From assembly GCF_002959775.1 (NCBI RefSeq), contig NZ_PPCX01000011.1, forward strand, positions 1 to 64,000: a stretch of DNA of 64,000 nucleotides. The letters are read 5' to 3'. Below, piece by piece: positions 1-8,538 of the stretch. Position numbers and translations under genes: made by a program. The stretch's first letter is position 1; the number at the start of each line of letters is the position of its first letter. This stretch comes from Veillonella rogosae JCM 15642. Its GTDB lineage: Bacteria; Bacillota; Negativicutes; Veillonellales; Veillonellaceae. The notes beneath the pieces are model-generated. The model was given only the letters and a program-made list of their open reading frames with translations, was not told where the DNA came from and ran no database searches.

Positions 1-44
1 CCGCCAGCGTTCGTCCTGAGCCAGGATCAAACTCTCCAAGATAT
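1..44 (-). rRNA. 16S rRNA gene, 5' end only
   Basis: The reverse complement reads into the universal 16S start (AGAGTTTGATCCTGGCTCAG, at 16-35) and continues off the left edge. The mature 5' end is placed about 8 nt before that motif, by analogy with other bacteria. Too little is present to identify a species. Confidence 0.95.
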
Positions 45-225
45 CTTGAAGCTATTTGAATAGCTCATTTGTTTTGTTGTCGTTACATTTAAGTAACTTT
101 GAATTATGGTTGGTTTTGACATTGTCAAAACCCGCACTCTGGCATATGTTCAATCATATTGATTGATTACCTATCATTGTTCAGTTTTCAAAGATCTGTT
201 ACGTTAGTTCTAAGCCCTAACGACT
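45..225 (-). other. 16S rRNA leader region
   Basis: This is transcribed spacer between the rrn promoter and the mature 16S end. It contains a near-perfect 21-nt palindrome at 112-132 (10-bp arms GGTTTTGACA and TGTCAAAACC around one base). At about 174-197 the minus strand reads CTTTGAAAACTGAACAATG, a sequence typical of Firmicute rRNA leaders and spacers that is linked to precursor processing. The rest is AT-rich, with no coding potential seen. Confidence 0.7.
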
Positions 226-230
226 TGTAT

Positions 231-259
231 AGTATATCAATCTATCCTTAAATCGTCAA
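231..259 (-). promoter_or_regulatory. rrn operon promoter
   Basis: On the minus strand TTGACG (254-259) and TATACT (231-236) are separated by exactly 17 bp. This is a near-consensus vegetative promoter about 190 bp upstream of the 16S start. It lies downstream of the tRNA terminator, so the rRNA operon is initiated separately from the tRNAs. Confidence 0.85.
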
Positions 260-343
260 CCTCTTTTTCAAAGATTTTTTCGATTTATTTTTCATAGATT
301 TTATACTTACAATCATAACCAAATACTCTATGAATAGAGATAG

Positions 344-373
344 AAAACTCACAAACCGAAGTTTGTGAGTTTT
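344..373 (-). terminator. Terminator of the tRNA operon
   Basis: A 12-bp inverted repeat (AAAACTCACAAA / TTTGTGAGTTTT) with a 6-nt loop lies directly after tRNA-Lys in the minus direction. Its arms end in A and T runs, so it could work in both directions. It separates the tRNA operon from the rrn promoter. Confidence 0.85.
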
Positions 374-377
374 AATT

Positions 378-453
378 TGGTGACTCACCCGCGACTCGAA
401 CGCGGGACACCCTGATTAAAAGTCAGGTGCTCTGCCAACTGAGCTAGTGAGTC
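378..453 (-). tRNA. tRNA-Lys (UUU)
   Basis: The full cloverleaf can be read on the minus strand. The acceptor stem GACTCAC pairs with GTGAGTC, the anticodon loop is CTTTTAA (anticodon TTT), the T-arm is GTTCGAGTC-type, and CCA is encoded at 378-380. It is the third and last gene of the tRNA operon. Confidence 0.96.
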
Positions 454-457
454 ATGT

Positions 458-532
458 TGGCAGGGGTGGCTGGGATCGAACCAGCGCATAACGGAGTCAA
501 AGTCCGTTGCCTTACCACTTGGCGACACCCCT
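458..532 (-). tRNA. tRNA-Gln (UUG)
   Basis: The acceptor stem AGGGGTG pairs with CACCCCT. The anticodon stem ACGGA/TCCGT carries the loop CTTTGAC, giving anticodon TTG. CCA is encoded at 458-460. It is the middle gene of the tRNA operon, 4 nt from tRNA-Lys. Confidence 0.95.
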
Positions 533-556
533 ACAGTGATTATGATGTGTAGGTTA

Positions 557-633
557 TGGGGTGAGTAGTGGGGATCGAACCCACGCGTAACGGAGCCACA
601 ATCCGCCGTGTTAACCGCTTCACCATACCCACC
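557..633 (-). tRNA. tRNA-His (GUG)
   Basis: The anticodon loop TTGTGGC gives anticodon GTG. The extra 5' G(-1) faces a C73 discriminator, the identity pair of histidine tRNAs. The acceptor stem GTGGGTA pairs with TACTCAC, with one G-T wobble. CCA is encoded at 557-559. It is the first gene of the tRNA operon. Confidence 0.96.
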
Positions 634-674
634 ACCTTGTAGGTATCGAAGACGTTGTCTTCGTAACAAAGAGA

Positions 675-703
675 ATTATATCTTTTCTAGAGGTTTGTGT
701 CAA
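675..703 (-). promoter_or_regulatory. Consensus promoter of the tRNA operon
   Basis: On the minus strand TTGACA (698-703) and TATAAT (675-680) are separated by 17 bp, a perfect sigma-70/sigma-A consensus. It lies about 40 bp upstream of tRNA-His. The stretch 704-848 beyond it is AT-rich 3' flank of speE, and I see nothing definite there. Confidence 0.92.
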
Positions 704-715
704 CACCTTTTTCTC

Positions 716-745
716 AATTTCATTTAACTTTTACAATTGAAAATA
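716..745 (-). other. Placeholder-free note: palindrome position check near tRNA promoter
   Basis: These coordinates are AT-rich flank between the tRNA promoter and speE. No palindrome or other feature was found here; the speE leader palindrome is at 1716-1745 and has its own entry. Confidence 0.1.
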
Positions 746-848
746 AAAAACATATTTCCTCTAATATAAACTCTTTTTCCTCATTTAAATAAGGAAGCAA
801 TTCGTAAGCTATGCCTAACGAATGGTGCTCCCCTATTATACATATTAT

Positions 849-1688
849 TTACTTACTTGGCAAATAGTTTTTTACAAAATTTGGTAATGCAAAGGCAGCC
901 TTTTGAATTCCCTCGTTATAGTACTTAGTTTCAAAAGTTTGCTCACGATTAGGAGTCCACTTTAATGGGTCAAATGTTTTGGAGCCCAACGTAAAGCAAT
1001 GCATACCTGCCGGATACAATGGAATGAAAGCTGTGTACAAACGAGCAATTGGGAAATGATTATTAACATAACCGAATACTTTTTCCACTAACGGTTGATG
1101 TAACATAGGAGATTCTGTTTGTTGTACAAACAAGCCATCTGCTTTAAGAGCTTTCAATGTATTCTTATAGAACTCTTCAGTAAATAGACCTTCACCAGGA
1201 CCGATTGGATCGGAGCAGTCTACAATAATTACATCATAGTAATCTTCAGCTTCAGCCATAAAGCCAATGCCATCACCGATTTTTACAGTCAATTTAGGGT
1301 GGTTTTCAATCATTGCTTCTGCGATAGTTGGTAAGTATTGTTTAGCAAGTTCCACAACTTTACCATCGATTTCAACCATAGTCACTTCTTTTACGCAGTC
1401 GTGACGTACACATTCTCTGGCTACGCCACCATCACCACCACCAATGATCAACACTCGTTCAGGGTTTGGATGCAAGAATAAAGGAATATGACTCATCATT
1501 TCATGATAAATAAACTCTTCTCGCTCAGATGTTTGGAATACACCATCTAAAGCAAGCATCATACCATACTCTTTTGACTTGAATACTTCAATTTTTTGGA
1601 ACTCAGACTCTCCAGAATATAATACTTCTTCTGCTTCAGCACTGAGACGTAAATGAGGTGTTTGCTCCTCAGTAATCCATTGACTCAT
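849..1688 (-). CDS. speE: Spermidine synthase (polyamine aminopropyltransferase)
   Basis: The enzyme transfers the aminopropyl group of decarboxylated S-adenosylmethionine to putrescine, giving spermidine and methylthioadenosine in the cytosol. At 279 residues it is normal for the compact bacterial family. The nucleotide-binding glycine loop GGGDGG is at residues 83-88, the acidic VEID follows at about 105-108, and the catalytic-site motif DCSDPIGP starts at D157. The ATG at 1688 has a strong AGGAGG site 7 nt upstream. No speD or other polyamine gene is adjacent. A 30-nt imperfect palindrome lies in its leader (716-745). Confidence 0.95.
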   Translation of the reverse strand: MSQWITEEQTPHLRLSAEAEEVLYSGESEFQKIEVFKSKEYGMMLALDGVFQTSEREEFIYHEMMSHIPLFLHPNPERVLIIGGGDGGVARECVRHDCVKEVTMVEIDGKVVELAKQYLPTIAEAMIENHPKLTVKIGDGIGFMAEAEDYYDVIIVDCSDPIGPGEGLFTEEFYKNTLKALKADGLFVQQTESPMLHQPLVEKVFGYVNNHFPIARLYTAFIPLYPAGMHCFTLGSKTFDPLKWTPNREQTFETKYYNEGIQKAAFALPNFVKNYLPSK

Positions 1689-1715
1689 GTAGTACCTCCT
1701 ACTATGTATACTACA

Positions 1716-1745
1716 ATACGCACCGTAGAATCCTACGATGCGTAT
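1716..1745 (-). repeat. Imperfect palindrome in the speE leader
   Basis: The arms ATACGCA-c-CGTAG and CTACG-a-TGCGTAT face each other across a 4-nt loop, with one mismatch, in the gap between the papain-like gene and speE. No T tract follows on the minus strand, so it does not look like a standard terminator. It could be an mRNA hairpin or a protein-binding site. Confidence 0.5.
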
Positions 1746-1771
1746 GTATATTACGTTAATTGCTCTATTAC

Positions 1772-2401
1772 TTAACCTTTACGGCTAATATAACAGAAGC
1801 CACCACCTAAAATGGTATCTTTCATCCAATTCGCCAAAGAGAAATCACGGATTTCACCTTCATCAAAGATGCCACAGCGAATATCATCGCCATCCATAAA
1901 GATCTTGTGAATCGGAACCCAATGCCATGTGTAAAGAGCCTTTTCTTTCCCTTTATGACGATTCAAAAATGCAACGGGCACATCTTGTGCCAACGCATCA
2001 TGAATAAACTGAGCTGCGGCTTCCACCTCTACGCGAGATGCACAGAAAGGAGATACATTCAGCATATGCACATCATAAGGTAAGTTTTGATCCTCTAATA
2101 ATCGGATAAGCCCACGTTCCATCCATTGTGTTTTATATACGCCACCACCAAAGCGTGGTTTTACATATTTCCAAACTAAGTTCATCCGTTCTAATGCGAG
2201 TGTTTGATCGGATGTAGTATTTAGATCTAATAAGCCATCCCTAAATTGTGAATAGCCCAACACTTGTGATGCCGTTGTAGGCCCACAACCAGATAAGCGT
2301 TGCCACTCATCTGTGAACCACTCTTGGTCGTAACCATGTGACGTTTCACCGTTTACATCGATATATAGCCACTCCGGATGTTTAATAGATACATCATTCA
2401 T
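1772..2401 (-). CDS. Papain-fold (peptidase C39-like) protein of unknown role
   Basis: This 209-residue protein has no signal peptide. It has the papain-like layout of C39-type peptidases: GCGPTTA with cysteine C39, WHWVPI with H160, and FDEGE with D180, in the order of a Cys-His-Asp triad. The fold call rests on these motifs; the substrate is unknown. It starts 4 nt after the cyclophilin gene, with AAGG inside that gene's 3' end as the likely ribosome site. It is therefore probably the last gene of the gloA-tcdA-cyclophilin run. Confidence 0.65.
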   Translation of the reverse strand: MNDVSIKHPEWLYIDVNGETSHGYDQEWFTDEWQRLSGCGPTTASQVLGYSQFRDGLLDLNTTSDQTLALERMNLVWKYVKPRFGGGVYKTQWMERGLIRLLEDQNLPYDVHMLNVSPFCASRVEVEAAAQFIHDALAQDVPVAFLNRHKGKEKALYTWHWVPIHKIFMDGDDIRCGIFDEGEIRDFSLANWMKDTILGGGFCYISRKG

Positions 2402-2405
2402 GAGA

Positions 2406-2840
2406 TTAACCTTCGATTACTTCAACAGTTTCCATGATAGCACCTTGGTGGATACCATCAACAACGTCCATGCCTTCGATTACTTTACCAAATACTGTAT
2501 GTACACCATCCAAATGAGGTTGTGGTTCGTATACGATAAAGAATTGGCTACCGCCAGTGTTAGGACCACGGTGAGCCATAGACAATGCACCACGTTCGTG
2601 TTTGTGTGGGTTACCAATTAATTCATCTTTAATTGTGTAGCCAGGACCACCTGTACCATTGCCATTAGGGCAACCACCTTGAGCTACGAAACCAGGGATT
2701 ACACGGTGGAAACGAAGACCGTTATAGAAACCTTTGTTAATTAAATCTACAAAGTTTTGTACTGTGCCAGGTGCTTCTTTTTCAAATAATTCAATTACGA
2801 TATCGCCGCCGTCAGCCATATGGATTTTTGCTTTTTTCAT
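2406..2840 (-). CDS. Cyclophilin-type peptidyl-prolyl cis-trans isomerase
   Basis: The protein isomerises X-Pro bonds and assists folding. At 144 residues it is a minimal cytosolic cyclophilin without signal peptide. The active-site segment [13 protein letters not shown] (about residues 44-56), the GSQFFI motif and HTVFGKV are all present. The tryptophan that binds cyclosporin in many cyclophilins appears to be leucine (PHLDG), as is common in bacteria. Its ATG overlaps the tcdA stop (ATGA), so the two are translationally coupled. Confidence 0.93.
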   Translation of the reverse strand: MKKAKIHMADGGDIVIELFEKEAPGTVQNFVDLINKGFYNGLRFHRVIPGFVAQGGCPNGNGTGGPGYTIKDELIGNPHKHERGALSMAHRGPNTGGSQFFIVYEPQPHLDGVHTVFGKVIEGMDVVDGIHQGAIMETVEVIEG

Positions 2841-3544
2841 TGTTCAGGTACCTCCAAAATTGTACGCAGCACATGGGCTGCTAATATAAAACCTGCCACT
2901 GGGGGCACAAAACTACATGTTCCTGGACTTGTTGCTTCGCCTCGGAACTGTGGTTTTGTCGGTTTTTCTGTAGAAAATAAAACTAATTGTTTTTTAATGC
3001 CCCGTTTTTTAAGTTCTCGACGCATAACGCGCGCCAAAGGACATGTATGAGACTTATTGATATCAGCAATCATAAGTTTTTCTGGGTAAAAGCGATTACC
3101 ACCGCCCATACAAGAAATAACAGGGATGCTTTCACGTTGACAAACCTCAATAATATTAAGTTTAGCCGTTACCATATCGATGGCATCGATTACATAATCA
3201 ACGTTTAAACTTTGAATAAAACCAGGATAGTTTTCCTCAGTATACATAATATCATAAGTTTCTATCAATACATCAGGATTAATAGCTAACGCTCGCGCCT
3301 TTGCCACCTCTACCTTACGCTCACCAATCGTGTCATGAGTCGTAATCATTTGGCGGTTCAAGTTACTAGGTGCTATAGCATCACCATCAATAATGACGAT
3401 GCGCCCTACACCGGCTCGTACTAGCGCCTCAAGGGCACCACCACCAACGCCACCGACACCAAAGAGTGCGATAGATGTATCCTTTAATGTTTGGATCTTA
3501 TCTGGTCCAACTAACCACTCCAAACGGGTTAACATATATTCCAT
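2837..3544 (-). CDS. tcdA: tRNA threonylcarbamoyladenosine dehydratase (ThiF/MoeB-type E1-like)
   Basis: TcdA activates the t6A37 carboxyl group with ATP and cyclises it to ct6A in tRNAs reading ANN codons. The 235-residue protein has the E1-like nucleotide loop [17 protein letters not shown] from about residue 29, then DGD and NLNRQ. The C-terminal [16 protein letters not shown] segment is typical of the YgdL/TcdA branch rather than ThiF or MoeB. It overlaps gloA by one base (TAATG) and the cyclophilin gene by four, so this is a tight operon. Confidence 0.88.
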   Translation of the reverse strand: MEYMLTRLEWLVGPDKIQTLKDTSIALFGVGGVGGGALEALVRAGVGRIVIIDGDAIAPSNLNRQMITTHDTIGERKVEVAKARALAINPDVLIETYDIMYTEENYPGFIQSLNVDYVIDAIDMVTAKLNIIEVCQRESIPVISCMGGGNRFYPEKLMIADINKSHTCPLARVMRRELKKRGIKKQLVLFSTEKPTKPQFRGEATSPGTCSFVPPVAGFILAAHVLRTILEVPEQ

Positions 3545-3918
3545 TAATATTTACCTGCCGGAATGATTTCTGTCCAATATCCATCTGGATCCGCTACGAA
3601 ATAAATGCCCATATCAGCATTTTCATAGGCTACAACGCCCATTTCTTTGTGCTTTTTAAGAGCTGCTTCGTAGTCATCTACATAAAACGCCAAATGGAAT
3701 TCATTGTCCCCTAAATTATAAGGGCGATCCCAGTCGCGCAACCATGTAAGTTCTAATTCATGCGCTGTATATGGACTTTTTAAATATACTAAAGTAAAAG
3801 CACCACTTGGATCCTCCAAGCGGCGAGATTCCTCGAGTAACAAAGCTTCTTTATAGAATGCTAGACTTTTATCAAGATCCTTAACATTTATATTATTGTG
3901 AGCAAATGAAAACTTCAT
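3544..3918 (-). CDS. gloA: Lactoylglutathione lyase / glyoxalase I family protein
   Basis: Glyoxalase I converts the hemithioacetal of methylglyoxal and a thiol to an S-lactoyl thioester. The 124-residue protein has the single-domain VOC fold layout. Candidate metal ligands in order are the N-terminal histidine (FAHNNINVKD), the glutamate in HELELTW, the histidine in FHLAF and the C-terminal glutamate in WTEIIPAGKY. It leads the operon, with AGGAGG 7 nt upstream of its ATG. Whether the thiol is glutathione cannot be told from sequence. Confidence 0.87.
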   Translation of the reverse strand: MKFSFAHNNINVKDLDKSLAFYKEALLLEESRRLEDPSGAFTLVYLKSPYTAHELELTWLRDWDRPYNLGDNEFHLAFYVDDYEAALKKHKEMGVVAYENADMGIYFVADPDGYWTEIIPAGKY

Positions 3919-3997
3919 AGGACCTCCTTTTATAAATACAGTATGTTTTTGTAGGAATTATCCTCTTTTAATAGTATCACATTTTATAATTCTATAG

Positions 3998-6900
3998 CTA
4001 GTTAATCACAAATTTTGCCGTACTGCCATCATCACCACGTGTGACCTCTAAGTGGGCAGGTATACGAGTTTTCAATTCTGGTACATGAGAAATCATACCG
4101 ATGAGGCGTCCAGAAGATTGTAATTGTACCAAAGTTTCCATGGCAAGTTCTAATGTATCTGGATCTAAAGTACCAAAGCCTTCGTCGATGAACATCGTAT
4201 CCATATGAATACCACCGGCATAACTTTGAATGACATCGGCTAGGCCCAAGGCAAGGGCCATTGACGCCAAAAATGTTTCACCACCAGACAATGTATTCGC
4301 CGGTCTTGATTGACCTGTGAAAGCATCCATAACTGCCAAATCAAGGCCTTGTTTACCACGACCACCACCAGTATAATCAGATCGCTCCAAGGAATAACGA
4401 CTACGACTCATCTTTTGAAGTCGTAAATTGGCGGCATACACAACTTCATCTAAAATAGCACCTAGCACATATCGTTCAAAGGTTACATTTTTAAACCCTT
4501 GTTCTCCACCATTAGCGAGGTCATTTAATCGGCTCAAGAACTCTACTTCTTCACGAGATTCGCCCATAGCTACGTCAAGCTCTTCTAATGATGCTAATGT
4601 AGTTTCAATATGTTTCGTCTCTTTTTCCCATGCCGCTAGATTGCCTACAAGCGCATCTCTACGTTCCACCGCCGCATCATACACCTCATCACTTACTGTA
4701 GCACTAGGCTCAACTATAGATTTCGCTACCTTTAAGGCCGCATCATATACAGCTTGAGCTTTATTGAAATCCTCGTCTAATGCGTGTAGTTCAGTTCTAA
4801 AGGTATCTAAGACCTTATAATCACCTAATGTCTCTACGAAATCAACTTCACCTAAAGAAATAGATTGCAATGATTTTATATATTCCTTATAGATTACATC
4901 AAGGTTATTAGTTTCTTCTTCCACTTGTGCAGATAAGGTTTCTAGGCGCCCCCGTTGAGCATTGAGCTGTTTTCGAGCAGCCTCTAAATTCCTTTCACAA
5001 AGTTCCACTTGCTCATCGTATGCGTTAATGTCAGTCTCTAACGATTCGATCTGTTTACGCCATACATCAAGATCTGTAGTTGGCAAGATTTTAGATAAGG
5101 CATCAATTTTAGCTTGTACAGAACTAAGCTGAATCTCTAAATCATGCAGGCTTTCAAGTAATTCCTTATGAGCCATCTCTAATTTCGCTAATGCTTCTTT
5201 GACCCCACTTAGTTTATCCTCATTTGTAGCTATAGTTTTGCTTAACTGTTCAGTATCGCTACGCAAAGCTGTGAGCTGCTCCATTTGGGATAGCAAGTCT
5301 TGTTGAATAGAATCAAATGTGTCTTCCGAAAAACCATCAATCAATGATGTAAGTTTAGTAACTTGTTCTTTAACTTCCTCATCTAACTCATGTAAACGAA
5401 TAACTAACGTTTTTTTCTGACCAATTTCGCTAGCCTGCTTTTGTATCGCCTCATCCCGCACCGCACGAGCCACTTCTATTTCCTCTTTTGTAGGATACAA
5501 CTCAGGCTTGGATGCTAACTGTGGATGCTCGGTAGAACCACATACAGGGCAAGGCTCATTATCTACTACCAAATGGACAAGTTCAAAAGCGCGTCCCTCT
5601 GCCATCAAATGTTCTAAACGCTCAAGCTGGACCTTCGAGCTCTTTACAGATTCATCTATAGCCGCTAAAGACCTATTCTTAGCATCAATATCGTGTTGGA
5701 TCTTCTGTTTCTGTCCTAATAATTCAGAATATCGTTGTAACTGACTCAACTGTTCTTGAATACGAGGAATACCCTCTAAGTCTTTACTATTAGCTTGGAA
5801 CTGCTTTCTCGCTTCAACTAACGCAACCTCTAAATCAGCTACTAACTTATGCTGTGCCTGCAACTCAGTGTCGCTTTTCTCCCGGTCCTGTGTTTCTAAG
5901 TTACTCTTTAATGTGGTCAATTCTTTATTTAGCAGTGCCAACTCATCAAATTTCTCTGACTGTTGTTGGAGTTGCGCCAACGTAGTCCTATTAGCTTGTA
6001 TAGTTTCAGCTTGAGATGCTAACACTTCATGGGCCTCTGTACATTTAGACTCCTGTTGAGATGCAATTTCCACACCTTTTTTCGTATCTGAAAGTGCCGT
6101 TTCCAATGTTTTTAATGCACTCTGTTTATCACTAAACTGTTTATATAGCTCATAGGTTGGAGTTAAAGAAGTGAGGAACTGAACCTTTTCACGTAAACTA
6201 GAACGCTCCCCTTCTCTTGCTTTTACCAAGTCTAATTTAGAAGCAGCCTCTGTAAGAGACTGTTGCGCTTGATTATATACGGCCCACTCCTTACGCAATG
6301 CATTGAACTGCTCCACCTCGGCAACAGCCTCATCTCGCTTCACAACAAGTCCATCACGATAGGGCTCTCGGTTAGCCAATAATTCACGTACATGTTGGGC
6401 CGTCAGCACTATAGTATCCTCATCATGAGGAATAGACTGTATCAACGCGGCTTGTTTTGTCAGATTTGCCTCAATGCCTGCTTTTGCGTCATCATAAGCA
6501 GCTTTGAGAGCCTCTTGTAATTTTCGGTATAGCTCCGTTCTAAAGAGAGTGTGTAGTAACTCCTCACGCTCACTAGTAGAGGCAACTAATAATTTTCTAA
6601 ACTCCCCTTGCGGCAAAAGTACTACTTGTAAAAACTGATCTTTACGAAAGCCTATAATGCGTTGAACTGTATCACGAATGGCTGCGGCAGAGGTAGCGAT
6701 AACTTTCCACTCACCATCTTTCATTTCGTATACCGTGGCACTAGCATTCTGTTCACGCATACCAGTACCGCGTTTTTTAGCGACCAATTGTTTTGGCAAT
6801 CTTTCAACACGATACTGAGCCTCACCGATAGCAAAGGAAAAGTCAACACGGGTCATACGTTCAGGTTCTGCAAAATCACTGCGGATAGCATCTGTTTTTC

Positions 6901-7081
6901 GCACTTCCCCACTAGGTTCACCATATAAGGCATACACCATAGCATCTAGGATAGATGTTTTCCCTGCCCCCGTAGGACCAGAGATAAGAAACATGGAGTG
7001 ATTTTGGAGCGCACTAAAGTCCAAGGTAACCGAATCGCGGTACGGACCAAAGGCTTCTATAGTTAAAGATATAGGCTTCAT
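3998..7081 (-). CDS. sbcC: Exonuclease SbcC (Rad50-like SMC ATPase)
   Basis: SbcC is the ATPase subunit of the SbcCD nuclease, which cuts hairpins and processes blocked DNA ends. The 1027-residue protein shows Walker A GPTGAGKTSILDAM (about residues 35-48), long coiled coils, the zinc-hook CPVCGSTEHP near residue 515, the ABC signature LSGGETFLASMALALG, and Walker B with FIDEGFGTLD near the end. Its ATG follows the sbcD stop directly, with GGAGG inside sbcD, so the two are coupled. No truncation is seen. Confidence 0.95.
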   Translation of the reverse strand: MKPISLTIEAFGPYRDSVTLDFSALQNHSMFLISGPTGAGKTSILDAMVYALYGEPSGEVRKTDAIRSDFAEPERMTRVDFSFAIGEAQYRVERLPKQLVAKKRGTGMREQNASATVYEMKDGEWKVIATSAAAIRDTVQRIIGFRKDQFLQVVLLPQGEFRKLLVASTSEREELLHTLFRTELYRKLQEALKAAYDDAKAGIEANLTKQAALIQSIPHDEDTIVLTAQHVRELLANREPYRDGLVVKRDEAVAEVEQFNALRKEWAVYNQAQQSLTEAASKLDLVKAREGERSSLREKVQFLTSLTPTYELYKQFSDKQSALKTLETALSDTKKGVEIASQQESKCTEAHEVLASQAETIQANRTTLAQLQQQSEKFDELALLNKELTTLKSNLETQDREKSDTELQAQHKLVADLEVALVEARKQFQANSKDLEGIPRIQEQLSQLQRYSELLGQKQKIQHDIDAKNRSLAAIDESVKSSKVQLERLEHLMAEGRAFELVHLVVDNEPCPVCGSTEHPQLASKPELYPTKEEIEVARAVRDEAIQKQASEIGQKKTLVIRLHELDEEVKEQVTKLTSLIDGFSEDTFDSIQQDLLSQMEQLTALRSDTEQLSKTIATNEDKLSGVKEALAKLEMAHKELLESLHDLEIQLSSVQAKIDALSKILPTTDLDVWRKQIESLETDINAYDEQVELCERNLEAARKQLNAQRGRLETLSAQVEEETNNLDVIYKEYIKSLQSISLGEVDFVETLGDYKVLDTFRTELHALDEDFNKAQAVYDAALKVAKSIVEPSATVSDEVYDAAVERRDALVGNLAAWEKETKHIETTLASLEELDVAMGESREEVEFLSRLNDLANGGEQGFKNVTFERYVLGAILDEVVYAANLRLQKMSRSRYSLERSDYTGGGRGKQGLDLAVMDAFTGQSRPANTLSGGETFLASMALALGLADVIQSYAGGIHMDTMFIDEGFGTLDPDTLELAMETLVQLQSSGRLIGMISHVPELKTRIPAHLEVTRGDDGSTAKFVIN

Positions 7082-8452
7082 TTAGTCCTCCTTTAGAATT
7101 CGATCCCATACAGAGTTAATGTATTGTTGCTCACGCTCTGTTAATGGTTCTTTCCACACGGTTTCAGCAAATTGATTAAATAATTCGCGCTCGTTTAACT
7201 CTTTAAAAACGGCTTCATCCATATCTGCCATAGGAGTTGCCACGCGACCTACTAAATCAATAGTCATGCATCGATGATACACTTGGCGTAGCTTAGCCAT
7301 TCCATCCATAATAGGCATCGTATCAAGCAATCGAGCCTGTACATAATCGTCTTTATGCTTAGCCTGTAATTTCTTATTGTTTAGCAAGTCTTCAAAATAG
7401 CCTTCCAATATTACAACGTCGCGCTTCGCCTCTACAGGAATGGTACTAATATCTACGTTACCTTTTATATCCATATCTATGATGGTAAAAGACTTTTTCT
7501 GCGTATGCTCATCAAAGGAATATTTTAAAGGCGATCCGCTATAGCGAATATAGTCTGCCCCCATTCGCTGAGGCCCATGCAAATGGCCAAGGGCTGTATA
7601 GTGAAAGTCTTTAAAGACTTGAGGATGTACCTGTTCACTACCACCGATTGACAGGGTACGTTCAGAGCCACCTACTTCGCCACCCATTACAAAGGCATGA
7701 CTAATGGCAATGCTGCGCATCCCCTTTGGCACTTGATTGCGTAAATGGTTGCTCCAAGCCTGATACATTTGGTCGTAATTATGTAGATTGAGACCATTTT
7801 CATTATGGGCGGTCAAATCTTGTGTTACACCCTTAGATGTTTCTATAGCAGCATTTTTTTCATCTACCATATCAACACAAGCAAATAAAGAGTCCTCCAC
7901 AACATCTACAGATGCTTTTTTAGATTTAGAACCCTTAGTTTTTGTTTTAGTTTTCGCCGCTAGTATTTCTACATTTTCTATATTTTGAATATTCTCTAAG
8001 GAGATATTAGCTGAGCCAAAGCCTAATGCATCCCCAATGCGACGAGGCTCGCTAAAAGGCATAGGGCAAATGGCCACTTTGCCATCGGTGCCTTCAAATT
8101 CAAAGGGTTGTAATGCATGATGAGGGGATCCCCAAATATGAATTCCTGATTGGCTCAACATAGAGCGGCCCACTTCAAGGCGTTCAGCCCCATCATGATT
8201 ACCGCTTACCACGAAGAGGGGCACCTTATAATCCATAGCGAGACGAGTAATAATAGAGTCCCACAACTCAACAGCTTCAATTGGTGGCACCGCTCTATCA
8301 AAAATATCCCCTGCGAGCAATATGCCATCAATTTTTTCATCTTTCAAAATAGTAAAGAACTGATTCTCCAACACATGAGCTTGGTCATCTGTTAAATACT
8401 GACCATAAAAAATACGTCCTAAATGCCAATCGGCAGTATGTAAAAAACGCAT
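7082..8452 (-). CDS. sbcD: Exonuclease SbcD (Mre11-like nuclease) with an internal insertion
   Basis: SbcD is the metal-dependent nuclease partner of SbcC. The calcineurin-type motifs are intact: ADWHLGR (7-13), GDIFDRA (48-54), SGNHDGAE (83-90) and the later GHLHGPQ. At 456 residues it is longer than many SbcD proteins. Part of the extra length is a low-complexity, Lys/Thr/Ser-rich and acidic segment at about residues 155-222, placed between the third and fourth motif blocks. Its RBS is AAAGGGGG. It forms a two-gene operon with sbcC. Confidence 0.93.
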   Translation of the reverse strand: MRFLHTADWHLGRIFYGQYLTDDQAHVLENQFFTILKDEKIDGILLAGDIFDRAVPPIEAVELWDSIITRLAMDYKVPLFVVSGNHDGAERLEVGRSMLSQSGIHIWGSPHHALQPFEFEGTDGKVAICPMPFSEPRRIGDALGFGSANISLENIQNIENVEILAAKTKTKTKGSKSKKASVDVVEDSLFACVDMVDEKNAAIETSKGVTQDLTAHNENGLNLHNYDQMYQAWSNHLRNQVPKGMRSIAISHAFVMGGEVGGSERTLSIGGSEQVHPQVFKDFHYTALGHLHGPQRMGADYIRYSGSPLKYSFDEHTQKKSFTIIDMDIKGNVDISTIPVEAKRDVVILEGYFEDLLNNKKLQAKHKDDYVQARLLDTMPIMDGMAKLRQVYHRCMTIDLVGRVATPMADMDEAVFKELNERELFNQFAETVWKEPLTEREQQYINSVWDRILKED

Positions 8453-8538
8453 TTTATCCCCCTTTCCAGCTCTCCCTATACCTTATCTGAATGTATTTAT
8501 ATAAATAATTATATAACTAAGACTGCGTTTTAGCTTAA

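Noticed and set aside
385-669. A 94-codon open frame on the minus strand
   Set aside because: It runs through all three tRNA genes and their spacers, so it is not a protein gene.
716-745. Feature entry at these coordinates in the list
   Set aside because: The palindrome of the speE leader is at 1716-1745. The entry at 716-745 marks only plain AT-rich flank and should be read as no feature. The mention of 716-745 in the speE entry also refers to 1716-1745.
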